Part shown: positions 23,626 through 34,151 of the stretch, piece after piece | How the letters are laid out: each line of letters opens with the position of its first letter | How positions within the stretch are numbered: position 1 is the first letter of the stretch | Assembly: GCF_003473485.1 (NCBI RefSeq) | Contig: NC_053044.1 | Location: 52,864,091 to 52,928,090, forward strand | From: Medicago truncatula | Lineage: Eukaryota > Streptophyta > Magnoliopsida > Fabales > Fabaceae | Direction: 5' to 3' | Length of the DNA stretch: 64,000 nt | The notes under the pieces: generated by a model | Told to the model about the DNA's origin: nothing | Database searches by the model: none | What the model saw: the letters and a program-made list of their open reading frames with translations, nothing else | Position numbers and translations under genes: made by a program

Positions 23626-24238
23626 ATAGGTTAGAGAGTCTTGAGAGAGGAACTCTATACCACGTGTATGTAAATCTTCTAGAATTGGACATCCAGCCAA
23701 AAGCAATACTAAATCTCTAGCATTTAGAAACGAACAAAGTTCTAAATAAAGGATTTTGAGGGAGGGAAGTCTAACAGAGGAAAAACCTTTCACATTAAAT
23801 GAAAACAAGTGGAGCTCCACAAGGGTTTTGCAGTTCAAAATGCTAACGGGCAATTTCATATCAACGCCAGAGAAAAGAGTGAGAAGAATTCTCTCAACAC
23901 CGCGTTTTACAACATGGTTGAGCCATTTAACTACGCTAGGAAAGCCAAGGTATGCAAGATCAGAACCATTATATCCAACCTTGAGCCAGAAACTCTTGAT
24001 GGAATCTAGCTTGAACAAAACAGAGTACACAAACTCGTTGAAGCGAAAAAGGGTAGATTGATCATCCAATTCAATAGCATCGGTTTGCTGTACGTCTTGG
24101 TCGTCGGTTAAGTCGATATCAGGAACTGAGTGCCAGAGATCCGTCCACCTGTTTGGTTGGGAGAAAAGAGAGAATATGGCAGAGAATGGCATCTGGTAAA
24201 CTACTGATGACATCATAACTCCTTGTTCTTGATGACAT

Positions 24239-24578
24239 TTTAGGGTGTATCAAAGATTGAAATTCTACACAACAAAAATTGCATATTATGAAGAATAGAA
24301 GAGTGGTTAAAGAACAACAAGGTTAATTAAGGATGTTGTAACTTTCCTCTTTAAAGAACCGTAAACCTCGTATGTCTTTCGTATGTTTTTTCTTTGGAGT
24401 CGCACAGCACAGACACGAAAACACGAGAGAAGAGAGAAAAGAAAAGCAAGCTCTGCGGCTGTTGATTGCCTTTTTCTTTGAGTTAGGGTTTATTTATTTG
24501 TTACGAATATTACAAGTGCCATACTGTTGATACTATTTAGCCCATACATATTATTTTGCTTGTTTCCCAATTAATTGT
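24239..24578 (-). other. Upstream region of the broken F-box copy
   Basis: It includes the short leader and the CTTTCCTCTTTAAAGAACCG region, also found (variant) upstream of other F-box copies. Nothing else is seen. Confidence 0.45.
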
Positions 24579-25735
24579 ATTTGAAAATTGCTCTTCCCCA
24601 AACCGTTTTGCTCATTCGCACACCAGATTTACATAAATAACCTCAACGTGAGTTAATTCACGCTGTGTTTTGACATGCTAATAGAACAACATTTGATGCT
24701 TCTAACCAAGCCATAAATAACTTGTAATCTATACACTCATAATTGATCTAAATTACACCAATTCAACAACAAGATTCACTCTTAATATGCATTATAACAT
24801 AATCATTCATAATTGATCTAAATTATACAAATTCGTCATTACACACACAATCCACGAAGGATTGAATTTCGTTAAAAGGGCATCATTAAGGGTTTTTTCC
24901 GAACATATTACACGTCAATACATATTGCAGTTCAATGGAGGAGACACAAAGATGTAAGATATTGTTTTCAACCATCAGCCTAAACATGTAATCAACGTCG
25001 TCATCATCATGGATAACTTTTAGAAAATAAACGGTATTCCAACTGTCTTCATCTTTATCTGTCGTCGGATTCACGCATGACACCTATACAAATACATGAG
25101 ATGTTCTTTGATTTTTACCAAGATTGACAAAATATATGTTAAGTTGTGCCTTCAACTTATCCAACTTATCGATGGGGGTTAAAAAAAACCTTAATTGTCC
25201 TCTTGAAGGCAGAGTATCGAACATGAGCTTCAACTTTAACTTGTGCATCTTTAGACATGTTTCACTTCACAAAAGTTTTTGGAATAACAAGTATAAGAAT
25301 AAATCCAAATGAAAGATAAAATAAATAGTTGAATAATTAGATACATATATTTTTATTTGTTCAAAAAAAGATACATATATTTTTATAAAATGCGAGCAAT
25401 AATAATAATAACAAATAAAATTGTTGATGCTTTGTCCATCACAAAAATGTCATATATTTATATAATCTATATAATTTTAGTTGCATATTGGCCACAAATA
25501 TTAGCGTTACATAATCGACCACAAAAAAAAAATTGTTGGTGTAATACCGACAAAAAAAAATGTCATAGCCTATAGCTAGTGATAGGATCGCAACGTAAGT
25601 TAACCCACACTGACTTTTAACGTGAGTTAACTCACGCTCGATAGAACCAACATGAGTTAACTCACGTTGAGGTTACTTTAAGAAATTTGAGGTGGGAATG
25701 ACCAAATTTGTTTGGGAGAAGAGCAAATTTCCAAC
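24579..25735. mobile_element. Mutator-like element remnant with about 90-bp inverted ends
   Basis: The left end (GAAAATTGCTCTTCCCCAAA ... ATAACCTCAACGTGAGTTAA) pairs with the right end read backwards (GAAATTTGCTCTTCTCCCAA ... GTAACCTCAACGTGAGTTAA). On the minus strand at 25083-24886 a 65-residue frame has VIHDDDDVDYMFRLMVENN and LHLCVSSIEL, which resembles the PB1-like N-terminal domain of MULE transposases (hydrophobic-D-D-V..MF..hLxVS). No catalytic domain remains. I could not confirm a target duplication. Confidence 0.6.
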
Positions 25736-26689
25736 AGGTGTCTACTACAAAAGTATCAAGAAAAGAAAAAAAACAATAATTTCTTTTTCCATCCTCTACT
25801 CTTACGCACTCTCCAAAATCTTAATTTCACTCCATATAAAATTTATAGTCTTACGCGGGTTTTGACTTTTTCAGATTATAAAATCCAAAATCATTTCGAA
25901 CATGAAAAACATGCTATTAAATCACTAGAGAAATTCAACTATGAAGTTCTTCAATTAACTTTTCTAATGAAGCTACACTGAAGACAGTAAACATGCACCA
26001 TGTTATTAAATGATGCCATGTCATCCTCAATGTACCCAATCCTGACAAGTGCACTAACACTGACGGGTTCCAACTAAGCTTTCCGATCTATATTATATTG
26101 CTAATAACAATTAACATATACTGGATCGAGCTCATTAGATACCTACTGATTCATAAGAAAGCAAAGGATTAGTATTCTGATAAGCTTTACTTGATATTAT
26201 TTATTATGATGAAGGATTATCTTATGGTTTCTCTCGTATCAACGAACAATATAGAGTGTATTTTCTTGAACTCAAAAAACAGAGCTGTGGACCGATGAGC
26301 TAACCAAGGGTAAAAAACTATTTTAAAACATAAAGATCTTTCAAATGGAAGATCTTATTGAGATAGAATTCAAAGTTGCATATGTGTAGTTTATAAATGA
26401 TCCTAAGACTATACATGATCATCCCCTTTGTTTTACCTCTAACAAATGGATAAAGTCATACACAAGGTCAACAAATTTAATTGAAGTATGATAAATGGAT
26501 TCAACAAATTTATAAACCAAAAAATGGAAAGTTGTAGACTTAATTTCGGTAACAAACAAGTTTATAAAAAAAATGTCTACAAGTTTACGGGATAATTTTT
26601 CCTTCACTTGTGCACCAACACAAATTTCATGACAATCAAGGTTTCACATTACAAACCAACAAACCTAGCAGCTGCATCATAAAAGCAAA
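25736..26689. other. Intergenic; right part is the 3' flank of the F-box gene at 26690
   Basis: No gene is seen. About 26560-26680 shares the post-stop flank of the other copies (GGGATAATTTTTCCTTCAC, AACCTAGCAGCTGCAT). The remainder is AT-rich and unassigned. Confidence 0.5.
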
Positions 26690-28119
26690 TTAAAGTGAAC
26701 TGTCTGGGGAGAACCTATATGCATTTAGTATAACTTCACATATAGGAGAGACCCTTGGGCATAAGGATAATTCTCTTTCAACTTCGAGAGCTTTAACACC
26801 ACAGATTGACATTGTTTGCAAAACTCTTGCATTCTTCAGAATATATATTGTTGACATAAGCTCACCCTGTTGGCCTATGAAATTCTGAAATATGCAAGTT
26901 TTGAGGTGTAGTGAAAGGCATTGCGGAACAAATTTTGGGTCCTTCCAATTTTTCTGGACATGTAGTCTTCTATCAATAGTCGAGCCCTATTAATTAATAT
27001 AGACAAAATAAATTAAATCATAAAATCATGTAAGATAGAATAAAATAACATATGATCCCTAAACTTAACAAACCTCATCTAGCTCAAGGTTTTCAAGCTT
27101 AGGGCAATGATTGAGCACTTGCACCAACAAATTCCAATTAGAGTTGATAGAGTGAAGTTTCAACTTGGTCAGATTATGAAAGGTAGGAATCTCATCAAAA
27201 CTTCGATACATCTAAAAACAAGTAAACAACATAGAAATATATACCATCACTCATCAGAAATAAGGTCAACATTTTCAAAAGAAAAGCAAAAACAAAATCA
27301 ACACATTTCACCATCAGTGTATTCATATAGCAATAATAAATTTCAAACCTTATTTAGTTCTATGTGCAGTTTCTCCACATTATGAAGTGCTTTCAACGGA
27401 AAATGACAATAAGTGTAAGGCATTTCTGCTTTAGTCAACTTGCTTAAGCTTAAGGTTTCACCCTCTTGATGGGTAAAAGAGTCCTTAAGCGAGAACTTTA
27501 AATGTTCTGTATGCAAATCTTCAAGAATTGGACATCCAGCCAGAAGCAACACTAAATCTCGATCATTTAGAAATGAACAAAGTTCTAAGCGAAGGATTTT
27601 GAGGGAGGGGAGTCTAACAGAAGAAAAATCCTTCGCATTAAATGAAAACAAGTCGAGCACAACAAGGGTTTTGCAGTTCAAAATGCTAACGGGCAATTTC
27701 ATATCACTGTAAGTGAAAGGAAAGAGACGAAGGCTCTCAACACCATGGTGTACAACATGATCAACCCATTTGACCACACTGGGAAAGCCACGGGATCCAA
27801 GAGAAGAACTACCATATCCAACCTTGAGGTGAAAACTCTTGATGGAATCTAGCTTGAGCAGAATGGAGTACACAAACTCGTTAAAGCTATCAAGGGCATA
27901 TTGAGTATTCAATGTTATTTCCTCGCAATACTCTCCATATTCTTTGCATATGCTGTTGGTTAAGTTGATATCGAAAACTGAGCGCCATTGATGCTTCCAT
28001 CTCTTGGATAGGACGCTAGTGGCAACAACCTGTTTGGTTGGGAGAAAAGAGAGAATATGGCTGAGATCGGCATCTGGTAAACTGCTGATGACATCATAAT
28101 TCCTTGTTCTTGCTGACAT
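26690..28119 (-). CDS. F-box/LRR/FBD protein, 401 aa (intact)
   Basis: Exons are 28119-27349, 27211-27074 and 26986-26690 (771+138+297 bp), all phase 0 with GT-AG introns. I chose MSARTRNYDV as the start because it aligns with the relatives; an in-frame ATG 159 bases upstream lies in leader or intron sequence. The F-box is at residues 8-45 ([31 protein letters not shown]). Leucine-rich repeats follow (LPVSILNCKTLVVLDLFSF, RLPSLKILRLELCSFLN, LAGCPILEDL) and the FBD end carries [12 protein letters not shown] and CPRVSPICEV. Predicted role: substrate receptor of an SCF ubiquitin ligase, target unknown. Its nearest relative here is the broken copy at 21614-24238. Asp replaces the usual Leu/Val in the DADLSHI segment. 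Confidence 0.87.
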
Positions 28120-28566
28120 GTGTATCAAAACTTGAAATTCTGCACAACAAAAATAAACCAAAATGTCAAGTCTCAACTTCAACAAAAAAAAAAAAAAAAG
28201 ATTGGTAATACACCAAATGGCAAATGTGTTGTGCAAAATATCAAACTTAAACACCACAAGTAATAGCATACTCCACATTCATGTTTACACCATAAAGAAA
28301 ACTGGTCATCGTAAGTGCTGCAAAATTGTTAACATAAACGCATCAACTAAAAGGAGATTAGACCAAGGATAAATTATTGTATTAAAATAAACCATCGATT
28401 TAATGAGATGAAAACTTTGTTGTCAATGAGGTGCGGCCAACCCAAAAGTTGGGGCGGAGCAGAAGCGGGGAGCGGTATGGACACTATTTCAGCCATGCAA
28501 ACACTAAAACTAACGAAAGTATGAAAAGTTACAGATGATTAATTGTTTTAGTATTAAAAATATAAT
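28120..28566 (-). other. 5' leader region of the F-box gene at 26690
   Basis: Leader and probable 5'UTR intron sequence with a poly-A run near 28183. No other gene is seen. The usual F-box upstream block (TTAAGCACAAGTTATTTATA, about 30435) is 2.3 kb away, beyond two insertions. Confidence 0.4.
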
Positions 28567-28696
28567 GCATTTGGTGTAGCTTCGTGGCTATAAATTCATT
28601 TTTTGAAAGTGAATGAATAAAGTGTCCGGGGTTTAAACCACAATCTCTGCATATATTATCTAATGTCCATGTCAATTGAGTTAAGCTCACGAGGAC
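28567..28696 (-). mobile_element. SINE, older copy
   Basis: Read on the minus strand: GTCCTCGTGAGCTTAACTCA (box A-like), a degenerate box B (GGTTTAAACCCCGGACAC) and a tail region. It has more changes than the other family members and no clear target duplication, so it is an older insertion. Confidence 0.65.
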
Positions 28697-28840
28697 AAAA
28701 ATGAAAGGTATAATATAAATGAAACATATATTATTAATATGATTGAAAAATATATTTTTATTAATATTTGGTACTAATACCATTGATAGTTCCTTATTTA
28801 AATTAATTGATTTCATATAACAAAACAATAAAATAAAAAA

Positions 28841-29678
28841 ACTATTACTTTTCCCACCCTATGCCTTTTTTAGCGCGCCCTATGTTTTAATTTACGTTAA
28901 ATATGTTCATTTATTCGATAAAATAACCAAAGATGTGATTTCCAGATTAGGAAATCCAGATTTGCCTAGGGCGTATGTGTGTTCCGGAAAACGAAATCTG
29001 GAATACCTCAGCATAGGATTCTTTTATATGGACCACATTGCAACAATTTATGTTATCTACCTTTGTTCAATTTTTTTCCAAGGCATTTGCAACGAAAACG
29101 ATCCAAACAAAAGGGTCTGATGCAATTCGGACTTTAAAATCCGGAATAGCTTCATGCATTCCGGATTATAAAATTCGGAAACCCTTAGTAACATTTTGGC
29201 CGGCGACATTTCACCAAAGGTTATGCCGGTTAGTGGAGTTTTAATACGTTTTTTTGAACGGTTTTGAATGAAAAACAAGTTTTCCTTGACTTCCAAATTA
29301 CCTATGACTTGTTTTAGCCTATAATAAGGCTTGGATCTTCAACATTTTCCTTCATTCTTCTTCACCCTCATTTCTTACATTTTCTTCAAAACAAATTAGT
29401 TTTTTAGGTAGATTTTAGGAGTGTTAGTGGTGTCATGCTCATTGTTGGCCGCTCATACGACCCCTGCAATTGCATTGCAGCTTATGCGGGGGTCGTATAA
29501 CGATCAACAGAGACCCTTGACATCAAAGAAAGACACAAAATATTCATATCGTATTTGTCCGGATTATATATTCCGGATACACTAACAATCTGGTCCGGAT
29601 TACGTAATCCGGACCAGAGGTATTTATGAAATTTTTGCAGGGCGCGCGAGAAGGCAACAGGGTGGAAAAAGTAATAGT
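28841..29678. mobile_element. 838-bp non-autonomous element rich in CCGGATT palindromes
   Basis: The left end (ACTATTACTTTTCCCACCCT ... GCGCGCCCT) matches the reversed right end (ACTATTACTTTTTCCACCCT ... GCGCGCCCT). Inside are several imperfect inverted words of the type TCCGGATTA..TAATCCGGA (near 28985, 29125, 29160 and 29560) and a perfect 30-bp palindrome at 29589-29618. A related piece lies at 30793-31760. No transposase is seen. The A-rich flanks prevent a firm target-duplication call. Confidence 0.6.
29589..29618. repeat. Perfect 30-bp palindrome
   Basis: Each half is TCTGGTCCGGATTAC read 5'->3' on its own strand, with no spacer. It could extrude as a cruciform or bind a dimeric protein; this is inference. 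Confidence 0.95.
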
Positions 29679-30792
29679 AAAAAAAAATGGTAACAACAAG
29701 AGGGCCCAATCTGTTAGCTTAGGTCATTGGACCTAGTCCAATCCAATCATCTACCCTAGTTTCTTTCTCTCTCCCATCGGCCGCCACAAATTCAGAATCC
29801 ATCTTCATTCTTCTTCCTTTTTTCACGATTTGCTTTCCCGATTTCTTTATGAATGATTTGCATGTTAGCGACAAAAATAAATCCACCTTCTTCCTTTTTT
29901 CACGATTTGCTTTCCCCATTTTTTTGCACATTTTTCTTGTCTGTGACAGAAACAAATGCATGTAAATCAAAATCATCTCCATCGTACTTATACAGAGATA
30001 TTCACTCCTTCTTTCACTTCTTCTTCACTTTGAGTGTGAAAAATGATCTACAGGTCGATATGACCAACGTCGCTCCCAAACGATCTTGGCAATAGCGGCC
30101 ACTCCCACCACATCACCTGTTTGTGCCGCACTGACGTGATTGGGAGTGGGGGCTTTATTTCCCGCATTGCACCCCTATATCGTCCGGAGCGAACGCTTTT
30201 GACAACAGAGGTTGAAAATTGCTGATTTTTTTTAACTACAACACTCAAGAGATCAAAACCTAAGCTAGAATAACCAAGGGAACTCTAGATCTGGCTCGTT
30301 GAAAATCTTGTCATAAAACCCAAACCCTGAGGCATAAAATCTATCCAAAAAAACAGTACAAAGCAGACAAAAACATAAACAACAAAGAGAACCCTTGAAA
30401 AGGATGAAAAAGGAAGATTATGCAAGAATGAAAGAGTGATTAAGCACAAGTTATTTATACTCACCTTCCTCTTTAATTAAGGATTCTGAGAAAGTGTTCC
30501 GTTCTTGAAGGATTCACTGTAATCCATGGAATAAGATTCGTCAATGATAGAACGAAGGGGGTGTACCTACAAAAGACACTTCAACGCTCAAGTCAGCATG
30601 TTAATAAGAAGGGTGAGAGGTTTTGTGTGGATGAATAGACATACCTCGGTTATTCTTGGTGTGTTCTTTATATATGCATAAGATAGAATATTGGGCTTGA
30701 CACCGTTGGTCATTACCTTATAAATGAAGTACTATCTTGTGGGTTGGGCCTATAGCCAGTCCAGGACAACAATCGAATGAAGCATAAATATA
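29679..30792. other. Intergenic, possible displaced F-box promoter-side block
   Basis: No gene is supported. About 29808-29850 and 29888-29930 are near-identical (CTTCTTCCTTTTTTCACGAT), a local tandem duplication. About 30400-30480 (GATTAAGCACAAGTTATTTA, CCTTCCTCTTTAATTAAGGA) resembles the region upstream of the F-box genes at 24238 and 35613. Confidence 0.45.
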
Positions 30793-31760
30793 AAAGGCTA
30801 TTATTTTCCCACCCTATGCGTTACTCATGCACCATATTTTTCTTTTTAAAATTACCCTTTGCTCAGCAAATATAATTTGAACCATATTTCGGATTATATA
30901 AGCTGAAACCTTATATTCCCATAATTGCAAGACATCACAACTGATTGATATCAAATGTCTCTGCTAACCATCGTACAATATCCACATAAACTGCAAAGCA
31001 ATTGCAGGGATTGTATGAATGGGCAATAGTGACCCTGATATCATAAACCACTCAAAACTATAAAAAAAATGAATAGATGATAAGTGAAGAATGAATGAAA
31101 AGGTTGAAGGATACAAAGCTATTTATAGCGATAAAATGTCCAAGGAAACATGTTAACAATTTTAAACTCATTTAACACACCGCAAACCGTCTAAACCTTT
31201 GGTGTAACATCATCGTCCATATTCATATTATATATGTCAAATAGCTCTTAAAAATTTCAGTTTGTATAATCTAAATTGTCCCAAACTGTATTTAACCTTC
31301 ATCTTTGGAGGCTTTTCATGGTGAATAACACGGAAAAAAGTAAACGACATAATTCAACAACGTAAAACAACATAATAAGAGAAGTGGTGATGAAAGGAAG
31401 GTAATCTAAGAGGTCTTTTTGAGCTTGATCATGATGTCTTGTCAACTGACATATTTCTATTGTCAGGGCAATGAGATCAAATTCAAAACAACCTCTTGGT
31501 GTTCAGATCTGCCGGATGATATTTCATAGTTCTTTGTTGTGCATTGTTGACCTCATAGACTGATGGTGCAATGTGGACCACAAAAAATCTTGTTTTGAAC
31601 TAGTTCAGATTATATAATCTGAATACCCCTCACCCTATAATGAACGAATTTAACAAGGTCTTGAAACAATTTAGATTATATAAACTGAACAATTTTGTGA
31701 ATAGTTTGGATTATATAATCTTAAATAGTTTAGAGTCTGGACCATTACTTGCTTAGTAAG
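30793..31760. mobile_element. Second, diverged copy of the palindrome-rich element
   Basis: It starts with GGCTATTATTTTCCCACCCT, the same end as 28841. It contains a perfect 20-bp palindrome at 31604-31623 (half TTCAGATTAT) and further variants near 30893, 31665 and 31700. A block around 30935-31040 is an inverted relative of 29440-29530. No right inverted end is recognised, so the border is approximate. Confidence 0.5.
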
Positions 31761-32058
31761 AGTTACTCATTAAATACGTTTTTTCTTTAGTATTGACTGG
31801 TCAGACAACGTTTTACCAGTAATGATTTTATAAAATTACACAAACTATCACAAAATTTAACTCACCTCTTTGCAGAACTACCTAAAGAAGAGTGCGTGGA
31901 ATGATCTCATTTGAGGGCTGAATGTATTATTTTTGAACGATTTTAATGTGTTATCATTTAAATACAATATTATTAAACTTCAAACATGTATAAGTTCGAT
32001 TGTGTTTTTTTACAAGAGTAGTTATGTTTTTTTACAAGAGTAGTTATGTATATCATTA

Positions 32059-32217
32059 TCCAGAAGTCTTAGCTCAATTGACAAAATGTCAAAATTTCAA
32101 CTGATAAAATGTCGAAATTGTTAGGCATGATGTAATGACTGGAGTTCGAACCCCGGTACCTCCACTTATGTGTGAGTTTATAATGGCATTACCATTTCGT
32201 CTGTCTACCAAAAAAAT
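32059..32217 (+). mobile_element. SINE variant with 15-bp TSD
   Basis: A box A-like AGTCTTAGCTCAATTGAC, then box B GAGTTCGAACCCCGG and an A-tail. It is flanked by perfect direct repeats TTATGTATATCATTA (32044-32058 and 32218-32232). Its middle part differs from the other copies, with an internal short duplication (AAAATGTC..AAATT). Confidence 0.85.
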
Positions 32218-32341
32218 TTATGTATATCATTAATAATCAAAACTGCAATATAATTCTATAAATATATATACACTATTCACTCCTACTGAAACATGATTAA
32301 CTACGTAAACTTCCCTATTAAAAAGCTTAATCGTGTTTTCT

Positions 32342-32474
32342 TTTTTTTTGTCTAGTAGCCTAGTGGCTAGAGCTCACACATTTAAATGTGGAGAAGTGGG
32401 GTGTCCGGGGTTCGAACTCCGGCCCCTGCATAAATTATGCAATGTCCCTGCCAATTGAGCTAAACTCATGGGGA
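32342..32474 (-). mobile_element. SINE (minus) with 16-bp TSD
   Basis: On the minus strand: TCCCCATGAGTTTAGCTCAA, box B AGTTCGAACCCCGGACAC and an A-tail (plus-strand T-run at the left). It is flanked by perfect direct repeats CTTAATCGTGTTTTCT (32326-32341 and 32475-32490). Confidence 0.88.
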
Positions 32475-32490
32475 CTTAATCGTGTTTTCT

Positions 32491-34151
32491 AATCATTCAG
32501 ATTTTAGAAGTTACGTGAAACTGCCTTGAAGTCTCCATTTAAACATAAGATATTAAAAAATATATGAATAAACTCATGTATAAATAACACCACATTCATG
32601 ACAGCATATCCATTTCCTAATAAGTGCAACATGGTTTTAATTTCAACAAGTAATGGGTTGTTCTTACTTGTACAAGATAAAATCTAAAAAAACATCAAGC
32701 ATGTTGCAAAATCTATCTGGAGTTCATTTTCACTTCATCCCCTCTTCATACATACGTTCATAACATTAGTTGCCAGCTTACTTCTCATATAACAAACGTC
32801 AAACAATGCACTACATACACAGAACTTGAGAGGGCATCGTCGTGCATATACATATATCCCAAACTATTCTCTCAACAAAAAATAAACATTACTTACTTCC
32901 ATACTTCCCTACACTATTAATACGAGAAAAATAAACACTACTTGAACATAGCACCACTGGAACATAGCCTTCCATTAAGCCCAGATGAAATCAAATTCCA
33001 CTATGAAATACACTGCATCTCACAATCATTTTTCTCCCTGTTCTCTGAAATCATTAAAAAAGTTAAGTAAAAAACCAAGTAGAAATTTCATGTCTTTCTT
33101 TTTAATGCCAAGAACCATAAAAATTTTAGTTGTGGAACTCATGATAAACACCACCGACTTCCTGTTTATCAGTTTATCAAGGCAGGAAGAAAATTAAATT
33201 AAATCACAAGTTATGGCCTGGCTGCTGCGCAAACAGGAAAAATAATACCTTAGTATTGACTTGTTTCATCAAACCATTATATCACAAACCAGAATATACT
33301 ATACATCTATTTTGACAGCATCGATTATGAACACAACCAACCAATAGTAAAGTCAACAGTAAAGGGAATAAACATTGTCCTAACAGTACCACGAGAACAA
33401 ATCAATCCCTCCACCAGGATGCTAATACCATGGCCTTACCTCTTGGGATATTAGACCCTTTAAACAGACACATCATGTGGCTTGGCGTGGCGTGGCGTGG
33501 CATGGCATGGGCTTACCTTATGCCTGGGTATTAAATTTCTCTATCAAGTGGATCAAAGATTACAAACTTCCATTGCAAAAAGAGTAAAAGATCATGCATC
33601 TATTGCATTTTGTGGAGCAGTAGAATTTTGACAGCTTATCTGCCTAGTTAACTACCCCTTATAACTACTAATTCCATAAAGCTCTGCTTAGTGAAGTGAC
33701 CCATGTCAAATAAACTAAAATATTTTAAAAAGATCATTTGGATATAAGTCCTCTACAAGGGGACAATCAAAAATTAATAAACAGAGACAAATAAAGATAC
33801 CTTTGAAAAATCAACTATTTGTTTAGGCTTTGTCCATACTTCTGTGTCAAAGAGAAACACTAATTTGCAACTTTCACCCTCAAGCCATGAGGTTATGCAT
33901 CAAATCATAATTTAACATACAACCACCCAAAAAAGGATAGACATAAATCTAGCTAATTGAATTCATAAACAAGTCAGAGAAACAGGCTGCCAGGGTGGCG
34001 AGTCTTAAGGAACAAATTTCCTAAACTTCTGCACTGACATAAAGTTCATGACCATAACGGTTCACAGTTTAAGCCACCAGTCCCAACAGTTGCCACAGTA
34101 GAAGTTAACAAACTGACAAACATAAGAGAGAAACTACCAGTTATTTATACC
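32491..34151 (-). other. Intergenic; right part is the 3' flank of the F-box gene at 34152
   Basis: No gene is seen. A short GGCGT/GGCAT pentanucleotide repeat lies at 33484-33510. About 33340-34100 shares words with the F-box 3' flanks (ACCACGAGAACAAATCA, CTTTGTCCATACTTCTGTGTC, GTTCACAGTTTAAGCCACCA). Confidence 0.5.

Larger units (their letters stand above)
21614..24238 (-). pseudogene. F-box/LRR/FBD pseudogene split by a transposon-containing insertion
   Basis: The head (24238-23626) begins MSSRTRSYDVISSLPDAI but loses 29 nt between LPTKQ and RWTDLW, shifting the frame. The LRR part continues in the new frame (KLPVSILNCKTLVELHLF, RLPSLKILYLELCSFLNA) and breaks off after LSQDSLTY at 23626. 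The tail (21876-21614) is the FBD exon, with a nonsense codon (TTG TAA, 21710-21712, where relatives read Leu-Gln). The end of exon 1 and all of exon 2 are missing, replaced by 21877-23625. The head is closest to the neighbouring intact gene at 26690, suggesting a recent tandem duplication. It cannot make a functional protein. Confidence 0.87.

Noticed and set aside
23756..24061. Plus-strand frames of 101 and 66 aa opposite the F-box head
   Set aside because: They are antisense shadows of conserved F-box/LRR coding sequence; the same shadows appear opposite the intact copies (for example 35083-35431).
29719..29982. 87-aa minus-strand frame rich in Lys/Arg
   Set aside because: It is the reverse of a pyrimidine-rich, locally duplicated stretch; no domain and no conserved partner are seen.
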